From Fibrobacteres bacterium CG2_30_45_31 (GTDB lineage: Bacteria > Fibrobacterota > Fibrobacteria > Fibrobacterales > Fibrobacteraceae), in the NCBI GenBank assembly GCA_001873075.1, contig MNYL01000186.1, forward strand, positions 1 to 5,639: a DNA stretch of 5,639 nt, given 5' to 3'. The notes below the pieces were generated by a model. It was not told the DNA's origin and made no database searches. It saw nothing but the letters and a program-made list of their open reading frames with translations. The position numbers were made by a program, and so were the translations under genes. Shown one piece after another: positions 1 through 5,400 of the stretch (positions are counted from its first letter, which is position 1; each line of letters starts with the position of its first letter).

Positions 1-216
1 AAGGGAATGATGGCGATGACATTCACCGAATTCCCCCCTCCCGACCCTCGTGTCCTTGCTGAGATTACGACACTGGCTCCTTATCCCATGAGATATCTGG
101 GGGTAACGCCCCTCCAGGCGGTAGTAGAGCTGGGTTCAGGAAATGCTGAAGTTTGTGCGGAACGCGTTCGTGAAGTTTTTAAGGCTTTTGCGAAACGTGG
201 AACGGCAACCCTTTAG
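1..216 (+). CDS. Possible plus-strand gene end or small protein, unknown function
   Basis: The first plus-strand frame is open from the window edge to a TAG at 214-216, 71 codons without a stop, and ends 4 bases before the convergent P-II stop codon. It may be the C-terminus of a gene starting left of the window. Alternatively it is a small protein: AAGGGA at bases 1-6 is a plausible Shine-Dalgarno sequence 9 bases before the ATG at 16 (other ATGs at 7 and 10). The product has a Pro-rich start (EFPPPDP) and a C-terminal stretch that looks like an amphipathic helix (ERVREVFKAFAKR). There is no signal peptide or membrane segment. I do not recognise a family. No convincing minus-strand gene competes for this stretch, but an open frame of this length could arise by chance, so the call is tentative. 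Confidence 0.35.
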   Translation, partial: KGMMAMTFTEFPPPDPRVLAEITTLAPYPMRYLGVTPLQAVVELGSGNAEVCAERVREVFKAFAKRGTATL

Positions 217-220
217 ACAT

Positions 221-562
221 TTAACCGATCGCCTCAGGGCCTTCTTCGCCTGTGCGAATGCGAATGGTCTGTTCCAAATCCAGAATGAAAATTTTACCGT
301 CTCCCACATGGCCAGTCTTAGCCTTGCTGGTAATAGCCTCAAGGACTACTGGAAGATAATCGTCATTGATGGCGATTTCAATTTTGATTTTGTGGAGCAG
401 ACTTCCGCTTTCTACATGGGAACGATAGACTTCAGAAATTCCTTTCTGGCGTCCGCGACCCATCACTTCCGTCACCGTGACAAGATGGACTCCCACATTA
501 GTGAGTTCATCGAGGACATCATCAAGGCGGTCAGGCTGAATAATGGAAATAATGTATTTCAT
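221..562 (-). CDS. glnK: P-II nitrogen regulatory protein (GlnK/GlnB family)
   Basis: A 113-residue P-II protein, the normal family length, colinear with E. coli GlnB without gaps. P-II proteins are cytoplasmic trimers that bind ATP/ADP and 2-oxoglutarate and bind targets through the T-loop (about residues 37-55). Visible hallmarks are GRGRQKG (35-41) with Gln39, Glu44, Tyr46, Arg47, Lys58, the B-loop TGHVGDGKIF (83-92) with Gly87-Lys90, and the C-loop RIRTGEEG (101-108) with Arg101 and Arg103. Arg47 is the residue that enters and blocks the AmtB pore in the E. coli GlnK complex. Residue 51, Tyr in proteobacterial proteins uridylylated by GlnD, is Glu here, so that modification cannot occur at this site. 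The gene follows amt after 11 bases, so GlnK is the natural name, although sequence alone does not separate GlnK from GlnB. The ATG at 562 is fixed by a good ribosome site and by homology. Confidence 0.95.
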   Translation of the reverse strand: MKYIISIIQPDRLDDVLDELTNVGVHLVTVTEVMGRGRQKGISEVYRSHVESGSLLHKIKIEIAINDDYLPVVLEAITSKAKTGHVGDGKIFILDLEQTIRIRTGEEGPEAIG

Positions 563-570
563 AATGAGAG

Positions 571-575
571 TCCTT
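571..575 (-). promoter_or_regulatory. Ribosome binding site of the P-II gene, overlapping the amt stop
   Basis: On the minus strand AAGGA lies 8 bases before the P-II ATG and shares bases with the amt TAA (TAAGGA). Ribosomes finishing amt therefore reach the P-II initiation site directly, which suggests coupled synthesis of channel and regulator. Confidence 0.7.
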
Positions 576-2016
576 AATCAATGATGGTATAAGCGGATTC
601 TTTGTGTTGAGTCAGATCCAGGCCCACACTTTCTTCATGTTCAGAAGCGCGCAACGGCATTACTTTATTCACCAGCTTGAGTAGAATAAAACTCACCACC
701 AGAGAATAGACTGCAACCAGCATGACGGCTTTGATTTGCGAAACAAAAAGAGCCGATTCCCCATAAAGTAATCCGATTCGTCCATTAACGGCGGGATTTG
801 CAAAAATGCCAACGGCCAAAGAGCCGATAAAACCGCCTACGCCATGAACGCCGAAGGCATCCAGAGAATCATCCACGTGAATACGGGGTTTGATAACCAT
901 AACCACCAAGAACGGAATAAATCCTGCGAAAAAACCGATGGCAAGGGCTCCCCAAAGATCTACGAAACCGGAAGCGGGCGTGACGGTCGCAAGGCCTCCT
1001 ATGGCACCCGTAATGGCACCGAGTAAGGTGGGTTTCCGGTTAAAGATCCAGTCCAGCGCGGCCCAAGTGAGCCCAGCCATTGCTCCTGCAACATGCGTTG
1101 CGATGATTGCGGAAACAGCGAGTGGACCCGCAGATAAGGCACTTCCCGCATTAAAGCCAAACCAGCCAAACCACAGAAGTCCTGCACCGATGGCCGCGAG
1201 AGGAAGACTATGAGGGGGTGACATTTTCGCTGGATATCCTTTCCGTTTTCCGAGAAATAAAGCGGTGGCAAGTGCTGAAAAACCAGCAGTCACATGAACG
1301 ACGATTCCACCTGCAAAATCCACGGCGCCTTTGCCTCCAGGATTTGCGGATCCGAGAAAACCACCGATGCCCCATATCCAGTGAGCAACGGGATAATAAA
1401 TAGCAAAAGACCAGAGAATTGAAAAAACGAGAAACGGGATAAATCGCATCCGTTCCGCAAAAGCACCGATAATGAGAGCAGGGGTAATCACCGCAAACAT
1501 CATCTGAAACATCATAAAGAGACTATGGGGAATGGTTGAGGCATAGCTAATTCCGGTTGCCGCATCTTGGTGTGGAAGAAAATTGCTGACATGGCTCAGG
1601 CCGAACCACGATGTGTCTCCAATGACCCCGTGAACATCAGGGCCAAAAGCAAGACTGTATCCAAAAAATACCCACAGAAGCGAAAGAACAAACATCAGTG
1701 CAATACACTGCATAAAAACAGATAAAACGTTCTTTTTACGAACAAGCCCTCCATAAAAAAGAGCAAGGCCTGGGAATGTCATTAAAAAGACTAATGCCAC
1801 GGACACTAGCATCCAAGCGATATCGCCGCTGTTTAAGGGATTTGTGACTTCTGGAGTGGCGACAAGGGCAGCAGGGATTTCTACAGGTATATTGTTCAGA
1901 GAGGGAGACGTGTCATGGACAGAGGCAAGTGTGCTAGATTCTGTAACAGGCTGAGAATTTTGCGACCATACAAGAGAACATAAAAAGAAAAGAACCAAAG
2001 CAATATTACGTTTCAT
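574..2016 (-). CDS. amtB: Ammonium transporter (Amt/MEP/Rh family) with signal peptide
   Basis: A 480-residue inner-membrane ammonium channel, expected to be a trimer with 11 membrane segments per subunit. Conserved elements with their E. coli AmtB equivalents: GLALFYGGLVR near 83-93; Phe170 in FQMMFA (Phe107); Trp215 in PVAHWIWG (Trp148); Asp233 in DFAGG (Asp160); the pore twin histidines His241 in VVHVTAG and His391 in FGVHGVGG (His168, His318); and GWFGFNAGS near 284-292 (Phe215, Ser219). The C-tail, including GLDLTQHKESAY, matches the cytoplasmic tail that cooperates with P-II. The ATG at 2016 is preferred because it gives a signal peptide (MKRN, hydrophobic core, cleavage probably after VWS at 18). 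A TTG at 2067 would add 17 residues in front of that signal and would lie upstream of the predicted promoter. No Shine-Dalgarno precedes 2016. A Ser/Thr/Pro-rich stretch of about 45 residues separates the signal peptide from the first membrane segment, longer than in E. coli AmtB. Confidence 0.95.
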   Translation of the reverse strand: MKRNIALVLFFLCSLVWSQNSQPVTESSTLASVHDTSPSLNNIPVEIPAALVATPEVTNPLNSGDIAWMLVSVALVFLMTFPGLALFYGGLVRKKNVLSVFMQCIALMFVLSLLWVFFGYSLAFGPDVHGVIGDTSWFGLSHVSNFLPHQDAATGISYASTIPHSLFMMFQMMFAVITPALIIGAFAERMRFIPFLVFSILWSFAIYYPVAHWIWGIGGFLGSANPGGKGAVDFAGGIVVHVTAGFSALATALFLGKRKGYPAKMSPPHSLPLAAIGAGLLWFGWFGFNAGSALSAGPLAVSAIIATHVAGAMAGLTWAALDWIFNRKPTLLGAITGAIGGLATVTPASGFVDLWGALAIGFFAGFIPFLVVMVIKPRIHVDDSLDAFGVHGVGGFIGSLAVGIFANPAVNGRIGLLYGESALFVSQIKAVMLVAVYSLVVSFILLKLVNKVMPLRASEHEESVGLDLTQHKESAYTIID

Positions 2017-2026
2017 GTCGACCGAT

Positions 2027-2044
2027 AAGCAATTTTTGTGCCAG
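2027..2044 (-). promoter_or_regulatory. Sigma-54 (RpoN) -24/-12 promoter for amt-glnK
   Basis: The minus strand reads CTGGCACAAAAATTGCTT. This matches the sigma-54 consensus YTGGCAC-N5-TTGCW at every core position, with the invariant GG (2042-2041, -24 element) and GC (2030-2029, -12 element) at the required spacing. Ammonium channel/P-II operons are classic targets of sigma-54 with NtrC-type activators under nitrogen limitation, so the context supports the match. Counting 12 bases from the -12 GC places transcription start at about 2017, adjacent to the amt ATG at 2016. Confidence 0.85.
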
Positions 2045-2058
2045 TTAGCAATTGCTAA
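2045..2058. promoter_or_regulatory. Perfect 14-base palindrome abutting the -24 element
   Basis: TTAGCAATTGCTAA is its own reverse complement and ends immediately before the C of CTGGCAC. At roughly -29 to -42 from the predicted start it is too close for a usual sigma-54 enhancer site, so it could be an operator for a repressor or a secondary factor. It does not match the GC-rich NtrC consensus. Function is inferred only from symmetry and position. Confidence 0.4.
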
Positions 2059-2170
2059 AATCTGCAAATAAACAGCCTTGAATATTTCAAAAATTACAAT
2101 AACGTATGCTTTTTAAAAATAAGAATTCAAAAATGTATTGAACTGATATTGGTATTGGAAAAAGGTATTC

Positions 2171-4021
2171 TTAGAATTGAAAATAAATGAACGGTTGTGA
2201 ATCTGCGGTTACAAATTGGTAAATAATGAAAATAATGCTTGCCGTGAGTGTAAGAAGTAGTGGCATCGGAATGCTTGCAAAAGTAATGCGGTACCGACGT
2301 TTAAAATTATCGGGGAGCCAGTGGATGATCATTCCAATAGCGAACACGCCTATAATATTGGCATATTCTGTAGCCATCTTGGGTACTAACATCCACTCCC
2401 AGGGATTTCCAATCTGATTGATCATGTTGGTCGCGGTTTCCCAAGCGACTTGGTTCGCTTCGGCGGGGTCGAGATTGGAGCCTGAACGGAAAAAGAGTCG
2501 TGTAGAGGTAATGAAAGTAAAGGTGAGCCCGATATTCCATGCGGCGCGAATCCATAAAATCGTTTTGTCAGTGAATAAACGGAAAATCATATTGGCATAA
2601 ACGCCCACAAAAATAATACCGCTCCAAACCGCAATGATCGCTAAAAGTGGATGATAATTAAGCTTACAGATAATGGCTGCGCCCGCAGAGATAATGAAAA
2701 TCAAAATGGCACGCAATTGAATCGAATGCTTGACCCATACTTTCTGGACAATCATTCCAATTCCATTTAACCCGCCCCAAATCATAAAATTCCAACTCGC
2801 TCCATGCCACAAACCGCCCAAAAGCTGTGTGGTCATGGCATTCATGTGCGTCGTTATATTTTTGCGGGAATCCTGTTTGAAGTAAGCAAAAATGGCGAGG
2901 TAAACATAGAGAACACCGAGTCCCAACGCGATCCAGAGACTTCCTGAAAGAATAATCGCGATGGCCGAAATAATGGCGATCCAGAAGAAGGTGCCGAAGG
3001 AAGCTCCACGATTTCCGCCGAGAGGAATATAGAGATAATCTCTAAGCCAAGAGGAAAGGGAAATGTGCCAGCGACGCCAGAATTCTGCGGGGCTTTGCGC
3101 TTTGTAGGGAGAATTAAAATTCTTAGGTAGACGAAATCCCATGAGTAAAGCCACACCGATTGCTATATCGGTATAACCGGAAAAGTCTGCGTACACCTGG
3201 AGTGAGTAGGCAAAAAGGGCCAGTAAATTTTCAAATCCAGAGAATAATAAAGGCGATTCGAACACGCGGTCTACGAAATTAGAGGCCAGGTAATCACTCA
3301 TGATAATTTTTTTCGCGAGGCCGTTTAAAATCCAAAAGACAGCGATTCCGAAGGTGCGTTTGGGTAGAAAAAATTTCTTGTGGAGTTGTGGAATGAACTT
3401 GTTTGCACGAACAATCGGGCCTGCGACAAGTTGCGGGAAAAAGGTGAGGTAAAAACCAAAATCTAAAAGGTTGTTGACGGGTTTGATTGTTTTGCGATAA
3501 ATATCCACGCAATAGCTAATGGCTTGGAATACGAAAAAGGAAATACCCACAGGGAGAATAATAGTGTCAACGGCGGAATTAGATCTGAAAAGAGTGTTCC
3601 CAGCGAGAGCAAAAAAATTATAAACCTGTAACTTGATGCCAAAAAGTTGATCAATCAGATTTAAGAAAAAGTAGGCGTATTTGAAATAGGCGAGAGTGAA
3701 TAGATCGAGGGCCACAATCCCTGCGAGAGCGGCCTTTTTGCCGCGAGGTTTTTCCAGTTTGTAGACTAGCTTTCCACCCAAAAAGTTAGCGACAATAGCA
3801 AAAATAAGAAGGCAAACATAGCTTCCACTGGTTTTATAGTAGAAGAAAAGACTGACAAAGAGTAAGAAGGTATTTCGAAGAAGAATCCTTCTATGCAAAA
3901 GGGCGAAGAAAGCAAATACAAAAGCAAAAAAAGCCCAGAAATAAAACTGCGTAAAGAGCAGAGGTGAATTTTTATCAAATGAAAAAATAGGGAGAAGTGT
4001 GAGAAGAATATTGTGGATCAT
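2171..4021 (-). CDS. MBOAT-family O-acyltransferase (AlgI/PatA type)
   Basis: A 616-residue polytopic inner-membrane protein. The family passes acyl groups, usually acetyl, from a cytoplasmic donor to an extracytoplasmic glycan or to a partner SGNH protein; examples are AlgI for alginate, PatA for peptidoglycan and DltB for teichoic acid. Hallmarks: LPVGISFFVFQ (156-166), FFPQLVAGPI (194-203), YADFSGYTDIAIG (277-289), LPKNFNSPY (298-306), EFWRRWHISLSSWLRDYLY (313-331) with His319, PLGGNRG (333-339), and GGLWHGASWNF (402-412) with His406, the equivalent of the essential MBOAT histidine. About 45 extra, mostly hydrophobic residues sit between GGNR and GGLWHG compared with AlgI, and the later WGxxHG position reads WGGLNG (Asn419). 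The start overlaps the SGNH stop as ATGA, with AGGAG about 8 bases upstream. Pairing with an SGNH enzyme supports surface-glycan O-acylation; substrate unknown. Confidence 0.93.
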   Translation of the reverse strand: MIHNILLTLLPIFSFDKNSPLLFTQFYFWAFFAFVFAFFALLHRRILLRNTFLLFVSLFFYYKTSGSYVCLLIFAIVANFLGGKLVYKLEKPRGKKAALAGIVALDLFTLAYFKYAYFFLNLIDQLFGIKLQVYNFFALAGNTLFRSNSAVDTIILPVGISFFVFQAISYCVDIYRKTIKPVNNLLDFGFYLTFFPQLVAGPIVRANKFIPQLHKKFFLPKRTFGIAVFWILNGLAKKIIMSDYLASNFVDRVFESPLLFSGFENLLALFAYSLQVYADFSGYTDIAIGVALLMGFRLPKNFNSPYKAQSPAEFWRRWHISLSSWLRDYLYIPLGGNRGASFGTFFWIAIISAIAIILSGSLWIALGLGVLYVYLAIFAYFKQDSRKNITTHMNAMTTQLLGGLWHGASWNFMIWGGLNGIGMIVQKVWVKHSIQLRAILIFIISAGAAIICKLNYHPLLAIIAVWSGIIFVGVYANMIFRLFTDKTILWIRAAWNIGLTFTFITSTRLFFRSGSNLDPAEANQVAWETATNMINQIGNPWEWMLVPKMATEYANIIGVFAIGMIIHWLPDNFKRRYRITFASIPMPLLLTLTASIIFIIYQFVTADSQPFIYFQF

Positions 4022-5400
4022 TGAGGAAACTCCTCTGCAGGCAAAATAGCAATGTGCCGCGTGTAGGCCTCAATGATTGCTCGGTAGAAAAGATCTCCTA
4101 AAAGGTTATACCCAGCATAGTTAAAATGCACTTTATCTTTTTTGGCGAGATCCGCTTTTTCCCATTCTGCCATGGATCCTAAACCACCCATAATGGCAAA
4201 CATATCCCAAACGCCCGCATGGTATTTTTCTGCCATGGTGAAAAAGGCTCTGCGCGCCATTTCTCCATTGGGCTGCAATAGAAAATTATTTTTTTTGTCT
4301 TTTCGGAAGGAATCGTTATTGGTGGTAAAAAGAATGGCTACGTCTGGGGCAACATTTCGAACGCGCGCAATAAGGGTGTCATAATGGGCACGAAAAAGTT
4401 TTTCATCAAATATATCGACGTTCGCATCGTTAATGCCAATGGAAAGAATGAGTAAATCGGGTTTTAAAAATTTTAGATCTCGTTCTAAATTTTTACAGGC
4501 GAGATAAGCGGGGACGTTTGCTCCATTGATCCCAATAGAAGAATAAGAGATTCCAGGGTTATCGTTTGTGAGTAAAATTCCAGTCAGCGTGAAAGTGGGA
4601 TAGTGAATGTTTGTATCTAGAACTGTTTTTAACGTATCCGTATTGAGGGAATCAATGCGGAGGCTTTGTTTTTTCAACGAATCTTGAAGATCTTTATTTC
4701 CCCACTGGAAAACGATGGTGAGAGAATCTTTTGGGAAAGAAAGATTAAATACAAATGAATTACTTAGAGTATCAGGAGTTCCATGAATAAAGGTCGTGGC
4801 ATCTAATTTTATGACGGGCTCTACAACTCCATGTTCAGCAAAACCAAAAATACGGACATTTTTAAAAAACCAGATGGGGGAGGCATTGTACTTGTTAAGT
4901 AAAATGGTCGCCTCTGCATTGGGGTCACTCGTGCTCGCCGCAATTCCCAAAAGGCCTAATGGCTTGGTGATATTTTTGAGCACACTCTTGCTCATGTCCC
5001 ATTGTCCTTTGTAGCTAGAGGCATAGCTTGAGGGCGTGTTTGTTTTGGCGACAGAGAACGGAAAAACGAATCCGCGACTGGCCGTAAATCCAGGATAATT
5101 TTTCACTAAATTTTCGCGAACGCGATTGGAAAAAACGTCTGCTTGAATATGGGATCCACCCAAGTGGAGTATGTTTACCTGCCCTCGATTATTAAAAACC
5201 AAGGAATCCATTTTTTGGTAGAATAAATTATAGGAGGAATCTCCCTTGGGAAATATAATGTGATTCTTGGAGCTATCAATAAAAGAATAGGTTCCCGTCT
5301 CTAGGGGATTAATGTCTTTAGTGAGGCCCTTTGCCAAGGTAATACTGCTTAAACAAAAAAAGACGAAGAAAATAATTTTGATGTATAAATTCTTGTTCAT
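4018..5400 (-). CDS. Secreted SGNH hydrolase, Ape1-like, partner of the MBOAT protein
   Basis: A 460-residue exported protein. The signal peptide runs from MNKN through a hydrophobic core to a likely cleavage after Ala23 (TLA-KG), so it should act in the periplasm. SGNH blocks are complete: block I ILHLGGSHIQADV with nucleophile Ser83; block II SSIGINGAN with Gly290; block III LLILSIGINDAN with Asn324; block V DKVHFNYAGY with Asp422 and His425. The GGSHIQAD motif followed by RGFVFPF (109-115) resembles Ape1-type O-acetyl esterases and related MBOAT-linked proteins. Between blocks I and II lie about 200 residues rich in alternating hydrophobic residues, probably a beta-sandwich, perhaps carbohydrate-binding. 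It could be an O-acetyl esterase or a transferase like PatB or AlgJ/AlgX; sequence does not decide. The ATG shares ATGA with the upstream stop and has GGAGG 4 bases upstream; the next gene overlaps in the same way. Confidence 0.9.
   Translation of the reverse strand: MNKNLYIKIIFFVFFCLSSITLAKGLTKDINPLETGTYSFIDSSKNHIIFPKGDSSYNLFYQKMDSLVFNNRGQVNILHLGGSHIQADVFSNRVRENLVKNYPGFTASRGFVFPFSVAKTNTPSSYASSYKGQWDMSKSVLKNITKPLGLLGIAASTSDPNAEATILLNKYNASPIWFFKNVRIFGFAEHGVVEPVIKLDATTFIHGTPDTLSNSFVFNLSFPKDSLTIVFQWGNKDLQDSLKKQSLRIDSLNTDTLKTVLDTNIHYPTFTLTGILLTNDNPGISYSSIGINGANVPAYLACKNLERDLKFLKPDLLILSIGINDANVDIFDEKLFRAHYDTLIARVRNVAPDVAILFTTNNDSFRKDKKNNFLLQPNGEMARRAFFTMAEKYHAGVWDMFAIMGGLGSMAEWEKADLAKKDKVHFNYAGYNLLGDLFYRAIIEAYTRHIAILPAEEFPQ
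4023..4035 (-). promoter_or_regulatory. Shine-Dalgarno of the MBOAT gene within a small inverted repeat
   Basis: On the minus strand GAGGA-GTT-TCCTC directly precedes the MBOAT start by one base. The first arm contains the Shine-Dalgarno core, so a 5-pair hairpin with a 3-base loop could hide it. These bases also code for the last residues of the SGNH protein (EEFP), so ribosomes translating that gene would open the structure. This suggests coupling, but the hairpin is short. Confidence 0.35.

Larger units (their letters stand above)
2017..2170. other. Intergenic regulatory region between the MBOAT gene and amt
   Basis: 154 AT-rich bases between the MBOAT stop and the amt start, both genes on the minus strand. 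It holds the sigma-54 promoter and palindrome listed separately, plus two ATTTTTGAA copies 40 bases apart (minus-strand 2134-2126 and 2094-2086). The second copy runs into a small inverted repeat, TTGAA-ATA-TTCAA (2090-2078). No GC-rich hairpin followed by a T-run is visible after the MBOAT stop, so any terminator there would be of another type. I found no convincing sigma-70 promoter. Confidence 0.7.

Noticed and set aside
97..117. Inverted repeat CTGGGGG/CCCCTCCAG as a terminator
   Set aside because: Seven pairs with one wobble, but no T-run follows on either strand and it lies inside the possible plus-strand coding frame.
143..577. 144-codon plus-strand open frame
   Set aside because: It lies almost wholly antisense to the P-II gene, whose protein aligns end to end with a known family; the product has no recognisable motif.
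890..1213. 107-codon plus-strand open frame
   Set aside because: Antisense to the amt coding region, with a low-complexity Pro/Ala/Lys product typical of a shadow frame.
2017..2067. TTG start adding 17 residues to the ammonium channel
   Set aside because: An AAGG lies about 9 bases upstream of the TTG, but the extension would bury the signal peptide behind 17 residues and would begin upstream of the sigma-54 promoter.
2085..2130. Sigma-70 promoter elements (TTGAAT or TTGAAA) upstream of amt
   Set aside because: No acceptable -10 hexamer occurs 16-18 bases downstream of either; AT-rich sequence gives such partial matches by chance.
2151..2169. Direct repeat GGTATT separated by GGAAAAA
   Set aside because: Six-base repeat in AT-rich DNA just after the MBOAT stop; it forms no hairpin and has no clear role.
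4142..4384. 80-codon plus-strand open frame
   Set aside because: Antisense to the catalytic C-terminal part of the SGNH gene; no family features.
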